A stretch of 64,000 nucleotides of DNA from Sphingomonas sp. (GCF_024508665.1 NZ_JANINP010000002.1:162598-226597); one strand, 5' to 3'. Shown: positions 20,223 to 29,494, counted from the stretch's first letter. Notes: generated by a model not told the origin, from the sequence alone. Translations and numbers: made by a program.

Positions 20223-20259
20223 TTGCCTCCGTCGAGGGGGGGAGGGGAAACGGAGGCAA
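20223..20259 (-). other. Second hairpin after the GH92 stop
   Basis: A perfect 10-bp stem (TTGCCTCCGT / ACGGAGGCAA) with a 17-base loop lies directly next to the preceding hairpin, nearer the GH92 stop codon. Two stacked stem-loops at one junction suggest a processing or attenuation site. Confidence 0.4.
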
Positions 20260-20271
20260 AACGATAGGCGG

Positions 20272-22647
20272 TCAAGGCATCGGCGACATCGATGGGGGCG
20301 CGTCGGCCGGTGCCACGCCCCAAGTCTTGTTCGGCGTTGCTCCCATTGTCAGCACCAATTTGGCGCCGTTCTTGATGTCGTCATGGCTGAACCACGGCTT
20401 GGTCCACAGCCTGCCGTTGAGCGTTGCCGACTGGATATAGATGTTTGCGGCCGAGTTGTTCCTGGCTTCGATCTCCAACGTCTTGCCGTTGCCCATCTGA
20501 AGCTTGACGTCGTCGAAGATCGGGCTGCCGATGATGTAATTCTGGCTCGACGGATCGACCGGATAGAATCCCATCGCGCTCAGCACGTACCAGGACGATG
20601 TCGCGCCCTGATCGTCCATCCCGGGATAGCCGTAACCCGAAGCATCGCTGCCATACATTTCGGCGAGAATCCGGCGTGTCAGCGCCTGCGTCTTCCACGG
20701 CTGGCCGCCCCAATCGTAATAATAGGCCGCCTGCTGGTCGGGCTGATTGCCCTGGACATATTGACCGATCAGCCCGGTGCAATCGCGACAGATCCCCTTG
20801 GGATTGTAGGGCGTGGAAAAGAACCGGTCGAGTTTGGCGGTGAAGGCCTGGCGCCCACCGATCAGCTTGGCCAAGCCGCCGACATCGTGCGGCACCAGCC
20901 ACAAGGTCGACCAGCCCGACGCTTCCTTCATCATGAAATTATAATAGGGCTCTCCCGGATCGAACGGCGAGATCCACTTGCCGTCGGCGGTCCGGCCACG
21001 AACGAAGCCGATCGATTTGTCGAACACGTTCGCATAATTATGCGCCCGTTTCAGGAACATGGCGTAATCGTCCATCTTCCCCAAGCGCTTGGCATATTGC
21101 GCCATCGCGAAATCGTCCCAGGCATATTCGAGCGTAGTGGCCGCGCCCGCCTTGCCGCCGGCATAAGGCGGGCTGGGATTGTGGTCCGGAATCTCGTCGG
21201 CGATCCAGCCGTTCTTGTCATATTCGGCGAGATAGTGGCGCGGACCAGCGGGGTCGGTCGCATTCTTGCGGAGATATTCGTACGCCGCCGGATAGTCGAA
21301 CGGGATGCCGCGTTCCCACGCGCCGAGATACATGAACACCGCATTGTCGCCGTGGAACGACGTGTTCATGAAGCCCTGCTCGCGCGCCATGTCGAGTTCG
21401 GACTGCATGACGTCGCGCATCGTGTCCGGCTCCATCAATTCGAGCAGGACGATCTGGTTGCGGCCGGTATCCCAGAACGGCACCGGGCTGTACCGGTCAT
21501 GCGTCGCGGTCTGCACCTTGCCGTTGGTGTTGGTGAACTTCTCTCCCTTGGCGGCGACCAGGCGCGGGCTGGCGAACGACTGGAACAAGGTCGAATAGAA
21601 CAGCATCCGCTGCTTGGGCGTCCCGCCGGTCACCTGGACGCGATCGAGCAGCTTCGACCAGGCGCCACGCGCCGCGCCACGTACCCTATCGAAATCCCAG
21701 CCCGGCAATTCTTCCCGCAGGCGTTGCTCGGCCTGAGCATAGCTGGTGCCGTGCGCGATCTTCATCAGCACCGTCTCGCCCGCCTTGGTGCGGAAAGTGA
21801 CGTAGCTGCCGGCGAAACTGCCCGAGATCCTGCGCTGATCGGGCTCGACCCTTTTCTCGCCGATGCCCCATCCCTTGGCGTCGCCGGCTGCCTTGCCGAA
21901 CGTCCCCAGGCTGGTGAACGGTTTCGAGAATATGGCGACGAAATAGGCGCCGTCCGCGCCGCCGCTGTCCTTCGACACGCCCCGCACCATCTGGCTGTCG
22001 ACGATCTCGATATCGCCGCCATGCTCGGGGAAGTTGATCAGCACGTTCGACCGGTCGCTTTGCGGGAACGTGAACCGCATCAGGCTCGCCCATTGCGTCG
22101 CGGTCAGTTCGGCCGTCGTCCGGAACGTGTCGAGATAGACCGAATAATAGCCTGGCGAGGCGATCTCGCGCGACTTATCGTAATAGGATTGTGAATAGGC
22201 CGGCGGCACCGACCAGTCGCCGACAACCGGCATGATGATCGGCTCCGCGCGGCCGCCATAGGAAGCGCCCCCGCCACCGGAGAATCCGATCATCGTCGGA
22301 TTGGTGTAATAATAAGGAACCTGGACGCCGTTCGGATAGGACAGCGCGATATTGTTGTTGATCGGCGCTGCCTCGACCGAAGAGTGCGGCAGGCGCGCGC
22401 CCGGCGAGGTCTGGCCCGAATAAACGGGTTCGCCCGGCGGCGGCGCATTGCCGATCAAGTCGGGGCGATCGAGCGGCGCCGTGCCGACCAGGGGATTGAC
22501 CTCATCAACCGGGGCTTTGTCGGGCGCCGTCTGCGCGCTGACGACCGCCGCCGCCGATAATGCGATCGACAGGCTTAGCGGCAGTAGCAACAGCCGGGCG
22601 CTGCGGCCCCGCACGTTCGTCCGTGGAAACGTTTGGCGGATACCCAC
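20272..22647 (-). CDS. GH92 family exo-alpha-mannosidase (third of three)
   Basis: A 791-residue protein. The GTG start follows GAGGAAG and yields a signal peptide (SARLLLLPLSLSIALSAAAV ... SAQ). GH92 landmarks: VDEVNPLVGTAPLD, FSGGGGASYGGRAEPIIMPV, YVQGNQPDQQAAYYYDWGG and GMDDQGATSSWYVLSAMGFYP. The N-terminal substrate loop differs from the other two GH92 proteins (extra PPPGEPVYSGQTSPGARLPH), placing it in a separate subgroup. It is the first gene of its transcript, preceded by two copies of the putative operator, with the GH2 gene downstream. Confidence 0.92.
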   Translation of the reverse strand: MGIRQTFPRTNVRGRSARLLLLPLSLSIALSAAAVVSAQTAPDKAPVDEVNPLVGTAPLDRPDLIGNAPPPGEPVYSGQTSPGARLPHSSVEAAPINNNIALSYPNGVQVPYYYTNPTMIGFSGGGGASYGGRAEPIIMPVVGDWSVPPAYSQSYYDKSREIASPGYYSVYLDTFRTTAELTATQWASLMRFTFPQSDRSNVLINFPEHGGDIEIVDSQMVRGVSKDSGGADGAYFVAIFSKPFTSLGTFGKAAGDAKGWGIGEKRVEPDQRRISGSFAGSYVTFRTKAGETVLMKIAHGTSYAQAEQRLREELPGWDFDRVRGAARGAWSKLLDRVQVTGGTPKQRMLFYSTLFQSFASPRLVAAKGEKFTNTNGKVQTATHDRYSPVPFWDTGRNQIVLLELMEPDTMRDVMQSELDMAREQGFMNTSFHGDNAVFMYLGAWERGIPFDYPAAYEYLRKNATDPAGPRHYLAEYDKNGWIADEIPDHNPSPPYAGGKAGAATTLEYAWDDFAMAQYAKRLGKMDDYAMFLKRAHNYANVFDKSIGFVRGRTADGKWISPFDPGEPYYNFMMKEASGWSTLWLVPHDVGGLAKLIGGRQAFTAKLDRFFSTPYNPKGICRDCTGLIGQYVQGNQPDQQAAYYYDWGGQPWKTQALTRRILAEMYGSDASGYGYPGMDDQGATSSWYVLSAMGFYPVDPSSQNYIIGSPIFDDVKLQMGNGKTLEIEARNNSAANIYIQSATLNGRLWTKPWFSHDDIKNGAKLVLTMGATPNKTWGVAPADAPPSMSPMP

Positions 22648-22730
22648 GGCACTTCCTCTCAATCTCGGAGCTATTTTCTGCCCTCTGGCGACCACTCCAT
22701 TGGCCTGCTTCCAATGGCGTCGAGCTGCAC

Positions 22731-22765
22731 CGTCAATTAAATTAAGCATTTTGTCAATTGAATTA
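22731..22765. promoter_or_regulatory. Two direct copies of the putative ROK operator
   Basis: CGTCAATTAAATTA (22731-22744) and TGTCAATTGAATTA (22752-22765) are direct repeats spaced 21 bases, about two helical turns. With TGTCAATTAAATTG upstream of the receptor they give the consensus YGTCAATTRAATTR. They lie between the ROK regulator and the GH92 gene, in the expected promoter zone. Confidence 0.6.
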
Positions 22766-22850
22766 GCACAGACGAAAAACGCTGCAAATGGCGGGCGTTA
22801 CCGGCCGACGAGGTTGGGACGGATCAGCGCCGTTTTTGCGCGCCGGCGGC

Positions 22851-24080
22851 TTAGCGCGCCGGCTGAATTGTCCGGCCGTTGACGTCACCAGTGGCCGGCA
22901 CTTTCCACAAGGCGCCGGGCTTGGGCAGCAGGAAATGGCTGAACGGCAGGATCGCGGCACCGACCGCAGGCGCATCGTCCGACAAAGCGGCGCGCGCGAC
23001 CGGGGCGATCACCGGCACGTTGGTCGCCTTTTCGCGCAACAGATCGTACGCCCGAGCCGCCAGGCGTTCGACGATCGCGCTCGGCAATCGCCCTCCGACC
23101 AGAACGACGCCGGGATTGATCAGGCAGTTCACCGCTTCGAGCGGGACATAGAGCTGCTCGGCAGCCTGGGCGATCCACCGGTCGACACACTTTTCCGCGG
23201 CGGGCGACATCTTCTCGACCCCCATGACATCCGCCAGACCAAGGCCGTCGCGCTCGAGCAGCCCGGCCAGCCCCGATAACGATACGAGATTCTGGATCTG
23301 GTCGCGCTGGCCGCTACCGGGCGCGTGCATGAAGCCCAGCTCCCCGCTGCGGCCATCGACGCCGCGGAAATAGGCGCCATCGATGACGAGACCGCCACCC
23401 AGCCCCGACGAGATCAGGATGTAGAAGAAAGTGCTGTGCTTCTGCCCCAGGCCGAGTTGCATTTCCCCCATCGCCGCGGCGGCGGCGTCATTTTCGACGA
23501 AGACCGGCAGCGAGAAGGGTTTGTCGAACAGATCGCTCATGTCGATCTTGTCCCACTTGGCATAAGCGGCGGGACGCCCAGGCAGATCGACCAGACCGAG
23601 GTCGTCGGGAACAGCCACGCCCAGGCCGACTAGGCTCGATTCCTTGACCCCCGCCGTTCGCATCATCTCCTTGATCGATCGCCGGTAGAGCGAGCGGACA
23701 TGATCGGGCAGCGCGAAATTCACTTCCTCCGAGACGCGCGCCAGGGTCTCGCCGGCGAAATTCACCAGCACGATGGTGATATGGTCGCGGTCGATATTGA
23801 CGCCGATCGAGTGGCAGGCATCGCGATTGATGACGAGTTTGGTCGGCGGCTGGCCACGCCCGCCGCGGCGCTGACCCGCCTCCTCGATCAAGCCATCGGC
23901 GAGCAGGCGCTTGGTGATATTGGCGATCGCCGGCGCGGTCAGCCCGGTGATCGCGGCGAGTTCCACCCGGGTCAGCAGGCCGTTGATGCGGATGGCATGG
24001 AGCGTGACGCGCTGATTGTGATCGGCGGCGCGCTCCAGATTGGTGCCGGAAAGCCTGAGGCGGGTGGTTGGCTGGGTCAT
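22851..24080 (-). CDS. ROK-family transcriptional regulator
   Basis: A 409-residue regulator. Residues about 20-80 are a winged helix-turn-helix (NGLLTRVELAAITGLTAPAI, then ITKRLLADGLIEEAGQRRGG). The rest is a ROK sugar-binding domain with VFVENDAAAAAMGEMQLG and ISSGLGGGLVIDGAYF. The usual zinc-binding CxCGxxGC motif is absent: the matching place reads HAPGSGQRDQ. It sits inside the mannoside locus, next to the repeated candidate operators, and probably represses it until a sugar or sugar phosphate binds. The start chosen is the ATG giving MTQPTTRLRL. Confidence 0.9.
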   Translation of the reverse strand: MTQPTTRLRLSGTNLERAADHNQRVTLHAIRINGLLTRVELAAITGLTAPAIANITKRLLADGLIEEAGQRRGGRGQPPTKLVINRDACHSIGVNIDRDHITIVLVNFAGETLARVSEEVNFALPDHVRSLYRRSIKEMMRTAGVKESSLVGLGVAVPDDLGLVDLPGRPAAYAKWDKIDMSDLFDKPFSLPVFVENDAAAAAMGEMQLGLGQKHSTFFYILISSGLGGGLVIDGAYFRGVDGRSGELGFMHAPGSGQRDQIQNLVSLSGLAGLLERDGLGLADVMGVEKMSPAAEKCVDRWIAQAAEQLYVPLEAVNCLINPGVVLVGGRLPSAIVERLAARAYDLLREKATNVPVIAPVARAALSDDAPAVGAAILPFSHFLLPKPGALWKVPATGDVNGRTIQPAR

Positions 24081-24231
24081 CCGGACATCCCTATTGCCGG
24101 AGCGCGGCAAGCCCCTCTTCCCGTTTCAATCACGCGACGACAGGCCACCCCGAGCATAGCGCTACCACCTAGCGACCCCCAGTCGAGAACGCCAATGCGG
24201 AATATTCCCATAATGGTTTCAATTCGTGCCA

Positions 24232-25572
24232 TTAAGCGGCCTTTTCCCGGGATTGGTTGATGGCATCGTCCATCGCCTCCAGCGCGACCCCGCGCGTCTC
24301 GGGGAAGAAGCGCCAGACGACGAGGAATTGCACGCCCATCGCGGCGGCGAAGAACCAGAAGGGTGCGGCCTGGGTGTAGCGCGCCACCACCGGGAAACCG
24401 AACGCGATCAGCGCATTCATTCCCCAATGCGTGGCGCTGCCCAGCGCCTGGCCGCGCGCGCGCACCGCGGTCGGGAAAATCTCCGAGAGGTAGACCCAGA
24501 TCACCGCGCCCTGTGAAATCGCGAAGAACAGGATGAAGCCGATCAGCGCGGGGAGCAGCAGCGCCTGACCCTGCCCCGTAGAGTAGATCGCCGCTACCGC
24601 CGCCAGCGCGACCCCAGTGCCCGCGGCGCCGATCAGCAGCAGCGGTTTACGCCCAGCCCGGTCGATCGCCGTCATTCCGACAAAGGTCGCCAGCAGATTG
24701 GCCACGCCGATCGCGACCGATTGCAAGTCGGCCGATAGCCGATCGAACCCGGCGGCCGCGAAGATATCGCCGAGATAATAGAGGATCGCGTTGATCCCCG
24801 AGAGCTGATTGAACGCGGCGATGCCGATCGCAAGCAGGATCGGCTTGCGGTACACGGTCCAGCTGAGCCGCGCATCCGGCGCCTCTATTTGATCCCTGCG
24901 GAATTCGGCGATGATCGCCTGCGGGTCGCCCATGCCGAGCCGGGCAATCGCCGCCAACGCATCCTGATCGCGCCCGCGCTGCGCCAGCCAGCGCGGCGAT
25001 GGCGGGATGCGGAGCAGCATGATCAGGAACAGCATGGCCGGAACGGCGGCGATACCGAGCTTCATTTGCCAGGCGAGATCGGTCGTCACCAGCCGGCCGA
25101 CTACGAAGTTGCTGACATAGGCGACCAGGATGCCGATCACGACATTGAGCTGAAACAGTGCGACCAGGAATCCACGCCGCGCCGCCGGGCTCACCTCGGC
25201 GATATAGACCGGCGCGAGCACCGAGGAGCCGCCGATCGCCAGGCCGCCGAGGAACCTGAACGCGACGAACGTCGCCAGATTCCAGCTCATCGCCGAACCC
25301 ACAGCGGAGACGATATAAGCGATCGCGATCCAGATCAGCACTGCCCGGCTGCCATATCGGTCGCCCGGTTTGCCCGCCGCGAGCGCGCCGACCAGCGTCC
25401 CGATCAATGCCGCCGATACCGCCGTGCCAAGCCCGATCGCGCTGAGGCCGAACACGCCGCGCAAAGCTCCGGTGACACCTGAGATAACCGCGGTATCGAA
25501 GCCGAACAGCAATCCGCCGAGGCTGGCGGTGCCCACCGCGTTCCAGTTGACGCGTTCCTTCGGCGTGCCCAT
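24232..25572 (-). CDS. MFS sugar porter
   Basis: A 446-residue inner-membrane transporter with 12 predicted helices. Sugar-porter motifs are present: GGLLFGFDTAVISG in helix 1, GDRYGSRAVL after helix 2, PVYIAEVSPAARRG after helix 4, FNQLSGINAILYY in helix 7 and PETRG at the C-terminus. It probably takes hexose from the periplasm by proton symport. GGAGAGG precedes the ATG. Located next to the ROK regulator, it is likely the monosaccharide importer of the mannoside locus. The upstream stretch CTAATTGAAGTATTA resembles the ROK operator only partly. Confidence 0.9.
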   Translation of the reverse strand: MGTPKERVNWNAVGTASLGGLLFGFDTAVISGVTGALRGVFGLSAIGLGTAVSAALIGTLVGALAAGKPGDRYGSRAVLIWIAIAYIVSAVGSAMSWNLATFVAFRFLGGLAIGGSSVLAPVYIAEVSPAARRGFLVALFQLNVVIGILVAYVSNFVVGRLVTTDLAWQMKLGIAAVPAMLFLIMLLRIPPSPRWLAQRGRDQDALAAIARLGMGDPQAIIAEFRRDQIEAPDARLSWTVYRKPILLAIGIAAFNQLSGINAILYYLGDIFAAAGFDRLSADLQSVAIGVANLLATFVGMTAIDRAGRKPLLLIGAAGTGVALAAVAAIYSTGQGQALLLPALIGFILFFAISQGAVIWVYLSEIFPTAVRARGQALGSATHWGMNALIAFGFPVVARYTQAAPFWFFAAAMGVQFLVVWRFFPETRGVALEAMDDAINQSREKAA

Positions 25573-25758
25573 CAAGCCCTCTCCAACCGCGCCCGAGCAG
25601 TCCGCTCCATTATTTATCTAATTGAAGTATTAATCGAGCCGGTCAAGCCGAGCGTCGATGGCCTACCTGCGATGGAAGATTTGGTAGGCGATTTGGGCCG
25701 CGAAACGTCCAGGATTTTACCCTTCCTTCCGGCTGGCCAATTTTCGATTTTGGCATTC

Positions 25759-25773
25759 ATTGGTCTGACCAAT
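25759..25773. promoter_or_regulatory. Candidate GntR/FCD operator upstream of the MFS-GH31 operon
   Basis: The near-perfect 15-bp palindrome ATTGGTCTGACCAAT lies about 70 bases before the transporter start. Its core TGGTCTGACCA recurs upstream of the TonB receptor at 30711. The shape fits FadR-type GntR proteins of the UxuR/ExuR kind, which read TGGT-n3-ACCA. Such a regulator is encoded at 29737-30537. Confidence 0.6.
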
Positions 25774-25841
25774 ATCGACAAAGGCTGCCGGAGCCGCTAG
25801 ACCGCCGCCAGCGGACAATAGCGCGGACTGGGGAGAGGATC

Positions 25842-27104
25842 GTGAAGCGGATACCGCATCTGCGCTGGTGGATCGTGGCGCTGATCTGCCTCGGCACGAT
25901 CGCCAATTATCTCGCGCGCAATTCGCTTGGCGTGCTCGCGCCCGAACTCAAGACGTCGATGTCGATCTCGACCGCGCAATATAGCTATGTCGTCATGGCG
26001 TTCCAGCTCGCCTACACCGTCATGCAGCCGATCGCCGGCTATATCATCGACCGGTTCGGGCTGCGTGCCGGGTTCGCGTTTTTCGGCGTCGCGTGGTCCG
26101 CCGCCAATATGCTCCACGCTCTGGCCGGCGGCTGGATCAGCCTCGCCTTCTTTCGCGGACTGCTCGGCCTGTCCGAGGCGGCGGCGATCCCGTCGGGCAT
26201 GAAGGCGATCGCCGAATGGTTCCCGGCGCGCGAGCGCTCGATCGCGACGGGATGGTTCAACGCCGGAACCTCGCTCGGGGCATTGATCGCGCCGCCGCTC
26301 GTGGTCGCCGTCGCCTTGTGGGGCAATTGGCGATTGGCCTTCATCGTGACCGGCGCGGTCGGACTGATCTGGGCAGCCGCATGGTATGCCTTTTATCGCT
26401 CGCCGGCTGAACATCCCGCGATCACGCCGCGCGAGCAGGCGATGACCGCAGAGGATCGCCCGAAAACCCCTGCCCGAAAGGCGAGCGCGCGCGAAATCCT
26501 GTCCTCCGCGCGCTTTTGGGTGATCGCGGTGCCGCGCTTCCTGGCCGAACCAGCCTGGCAGACCTTCAGCTTTTGGATTCCGCTCTATCTCGCGACTGAG
26601 CGCCACATGGACTTGGCGCATATCGCGGCCTTCGCCTGGCTGCCCTTCCTGGCGGCGGACCTCGGCGGCGTGCTCGGCGGCTATCTTTCACCGTTCTTCA
26701 TGAAGCGCTTTCACGTGAACCTGGTGCCGTCGCGCGTGCTGGGGATCAGCCTGGGCGCCGTATTGATGATCGCGCCCGGATGCATCGGGCTCGCTGTCAG
26801 TCCCTATGTCGCCATCGCCTTGTTCTGCATCGGCGGGTTCGCGCATCAGATGATCTCGGTGCTGATCAACACGCTGTCCGCGGACGTCTTCACGCCGGAG
26901 GAGGTCGGGACCGCCAACGGCTTTGTCGGCCAGGCGGGTTGGATCGGCGGGCTGCTGTTCACCTTCCTGATCGGGCAATATGCCGATCGCATCGGCTACG
27001 CACCTTTGTTCGCGGCGCTTGGCATATTCGACCTGATCGGGGCGGCCCTGCTGATCGCTTTTGTCCGCCGCTTGTCTCTCCCCCGAATGGAAGCCCGAAC
27101 ATGA
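25842..27104 (+). CDS. MFS transporter, anion:cation symporter (hexuronate) type
   Basis: A 420-residue 12-helix protein with the typical ACS-family start (RIPHLRWWIVALICLGTIAN then YLARNSLGVLAPEL), IAEWFPARERSIATGWFNAG and a C-terminal NTLSADVFTPEEVGTANGFVG region. ACS members include the hexuronate carrier ExuT. With UxuA and beta-glucuronidase genes nearby and a shared operator, uptake of glucuronate or a related uronate is likely. The GTG start follows GGGGAGAGG. Its stop overlaps the GH31 start (ATGA). Confidence 0.88.
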   Translation: MKRIPHLRWWIVALICLGTIANYLARNSLGVLAPELKTSMSISTAQYSYVVMAFQLAYTVMQPIAGYIIDRFGLRAGFAFFGVAWSAANMLHALAGGWISLAFFRGLLGLSEAAAIPSGMKAIAEWFPARERSIATGWFNAGTSLGALIAPPLVVAVALWGNWRLAFIVTGAVGLIWAAAWYAFYRSPAEHPAITPREQAMTAEDRPKTPARKASAREILSSARFWVIAVPRFLAEPAWQTFSFWIPLYLATERHMDLAHIAAFAWLPFLAADLGGVLGGYLSPFFMKRFHVNLVPSRVLGISLGAVLMIAPGCIGLAVSPYVAIALFCIGGFAHQMISVLINTLSADVFTPEEVGTANGFVGQAGWIGGLLFTFLIGQYADRIGYAPLFAALGIFDLIGAALLIAFVRRLSLPRMEART

Positions 27105-29494
27105 GACGCGCCATATTGTCCGACCCGCCCCTGTTTGCGTTGACCGAACGAGCCCCGGGCCGGTTGACGTTGACCGCCGATACGGGCGCGGTCGCGCATC
27201 TGTTCGTGCTCGAGGAGGATATCGCGCGGCTGTTGCTCCTCGTCGACGGCAAGGTGACGAGCCCGCCAAGCTGGGCCATCGCGCCGGGCGCCGCCGATAT
27301 TGCCGAGCCGGGGCGCGACCGTCTGGATGTGGGAGGGTTCACTTGCCCCGATTTCCGGCTGGAGCAAGGCGACGACCGGATCATTGTCGAAACCGCGCGG
27401 CTGCGCGTCACCGTCCGGCTCCACGGATTGCATTGCATCTGGGAACAGCGCGATGGCGACGCATGGCGGCTGATGGCGGCCGACCGCCCGACCCAGGCCT
27501 ATGATTTCGGCTGGTGGGACGGCCGCGCGCACCATTATGTCACGCGACGGCCTGGCGATCGCTTCTACGGGCTCGGCGACAAAGGCGGCGACAATGATCG
27601 CGCCGGGCGGCGCTTCCGCCTGACCAATCTCGACGCGATGGGCTACGACGCCGAGACCAGCGATCCGCTCTACAAATCGATTCCCTATGTCCTGGTCGCC
27701 GATGCGGACGGCCGTTGCCACGGCGCCTTTTACGACACGAATGCCGACGCGCATTTCGACTTCGGGCGCGAGATGGACAATTACCACGGCTGGTACCGCC
27801 ACATGGTGGCGGACGCCGGCGATGTGGATCTGTGGATGATCACCGGCCCCGATCCGCTGGCGGTGACCCGCCGTTTCACCTGGCTGACCGGCCGCCCGGC
27901 ACTGATGCCGCGCTGGTCGCTCGGCTATTCGGGGTCGACGATGAGCTATACCGACGCCCCCGACGCCGCGGCGCAGATGGCGGGATTCCTCGACAAGCTC
28001 GCCGAGCACAATATCGGCTGCACCTCTTTCCATCTGTCGTCGGGCTACACGTCGATCGGCGAGAAGCGCTATGTGTTCAACTGGAACACCGACAAATTCC
28101 CCGATCCGGCCGCTTTCGTGGCCAGCTACGCGCAGGCCGGCGTCGAACTGGTGGCCAATATCAAACCGGCCTTGCTGCGCAGCCATCCGCGATATGACGA
28201 AGTCGCCGCCGATGGGTTGTTCGTCGGCTACGAGGACGGCACACCGGTTGAGGTGCAGTTCTGGGACGAAGTCGGCAGCCAGATCGACTTCACCAACCCG
28301 CGCGCTGCCCAATGGTGGCGCGACCAGGTCAAAACTGCCCTGCTCGACAAGGGGATGGTCGCGACCTGGAACGACAATAACGAATATGAGATCTGGGACG
28401 CGCGCGCACGGTTCGCCGGCTTCGGCCAGCCCCGCGCCGCCGCCGAAATGCGCCCGGTTCAGCCTTTGCTGATGACACGCGCGTCGCGGCTCGCCCAGGC
28501 CGAAGCGTTGCCTGATCGCCGCCCTTATGCCGTCACGCGATCGGGCATGGCCGGGCTGCAGCGTTATGCCCAGACCTGGAGCGGCGACAATCTGACCGAA
28601 TGGAAGTCGCTGCGCTACAATGCGCGCCAGTCGATCGGGCTGGCGCTATCGGGCGTGTCGAACAGCGGGCACGACGTCGGTGGTTTCGCCGGGCCGGCGC
28701 CCTCGCCCGAACTGCTGATCCGCTGGGTGCAGGCGGGCGTGCTGATGCCGCGCTTCAGCATCCATAGCTGGAACGACGACCGCACCGTCAACGAGCCGTG
28801 GATGTATCCGGAAGCATTGCCCGCGATCCGCCGGCTGATGGCGCTGCGCCAGACGCTGATCCCGTTCTTCTACGATCTGCTGCACTCCTACCATGCGGAC
28901 TACGAGCCGATGGTGCGACCGACTTGGCTCGACTTCGGCCATGACGCCGTCGCCTGGCAGGAGAATGACGAACATCTCCTCGGCCCGAACCTGCTGGTCG
29001 CGCCGGTGATGGAACAAGGCGCCGAGACGCGAACGTTACGCCCGCCCGCAGGCGTCGAATGGATCCACGTATGGAGCGGTGAGCGGATCACCGGCGGAAC
29101 ATCGGTCACACTCGACGCCCCGCTCGACGGATTGCCGCCGCTGTTGGCCCGCGCCGGATCGGCGATGCTGGTCGATCTCGCGCGCGGCGGATGGCGCCCG
29201 GAGCCCTATCGCCGCGGTGTCTGGCTGTTCCCACCACGCGATGGCGCCTTCAATTGGCAGGCGGTCGAGGATAGCGGCGATGGCAATGGACCGATCGATA
29301 TCTGGCACCTCACCGGTCGGGCGGAACCCTCGCGGATCGTCGTTGATGTGCTCCGCGACGGCCCCGGTAGCTGGGGCGACACCAGTATCACCCTATTGCT
29401 GCCGCCCGAGGAGACTCGTCCGCTGGTCGTCAATGGCGGCGCAGGAAACGCGGTCGAGCATGATGGCCGCCGCGGCGTCACGCTGACCACCTAG
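27101..29494 (+). CDS. GH31 family alpha-glycosidase
   Basis: A 797-residue enzyme without signal peptide, so probably cytoplasmic. GH31 motifs: FYGLGDKGGDNDRAGRRFRL, AETSDPLYKSIPYVL, the nucleophile Asp425 in TWNDNNE and the acid/base Asp496 in WSGDN, then GHDVGGF and a C-terminal beta-sandwich. Family members are alpha-glucosidases, alpha-xylosidases and related enzymes. The ATG overlaps the transporter stop by ATGA, so enzyme and importer are made together; the imported compound may be an alpha-linked disaccharide containing a uronate. Exact specificity is unknown. Confidence 0.92.
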   Translation: MRRAILSDPPLFALTERAPGRLTLTADTGAVAHLFVLEEDIARLLLLVDGKVTSPPSWAIAPGAADIAEPGRDRLDVGGFTCPDFRLEQGDDRIIVETARLRVTVRLHGLHCIWEQRDGDAWRLMAADRPTQAYDFGWWDGRAHHYVTRRPGDRFYGLGDKGGDNDRAGRRFRLTNLDAMGYDAETSDPLYKSIPYVLVADADGRCHGAFYDTNADAHFDFGREMDNYHGWYRHMVADAGDVDLWMITGPDPLAVTRRFTWLTGRPALMPRWSLGYSGSTMSYTDAPDAAAQMAGFLDKLAEHNIGCTSFHLSSGYTSIGEKRYVFNWNTDKFPDPAAFVASYAQAGVELVANIKPALLRSHPRYDEVAADGLFVGYEDGTPVEVQFWDEVGSQIDFTNPRAAQWWRDQVKTALLDKGMVATWNDNNEYEIWDARARFAGFGQPRAAAEMRPVQPLLMTRASRLAQAEALPDRRPYAVTRSGMAGLQRYAQTWSGDNLTEWKSLRYNARQSIGLALSGVSNSGHDVGGFAGPAPSPELLIRWVQAGVLMPRFSIHSWNDDRTVNEPWMYPEALPAIRRLMALRQTLIPFFYDLLHSYHADYEPMVRPTWLDFGHDAVAWQENDEHLLGPNLLVAPVMEQGAETRTLRPPAGVEWIHVWSGERITGGTSVTLDAPLDGLPPLLARAGSAMLVDLARGGWRPEPYRRGVWLFPPRDGAFNWQAVEDSGDGNGPIDIWHLTGRAEPSRIVVDVLRDGPGSWGDTSITLLLPPEETRPLVVNGGAGNAVEHDGRRGVTLTT

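Noticed and set aside
24111..24231. ROK operator copy upstream of the regulator itself
   Set aside because: The stretch contains GGTTTCAATTCGTGCCATTAA, which shares only TCAATT with the consensus. It is too weak to call.
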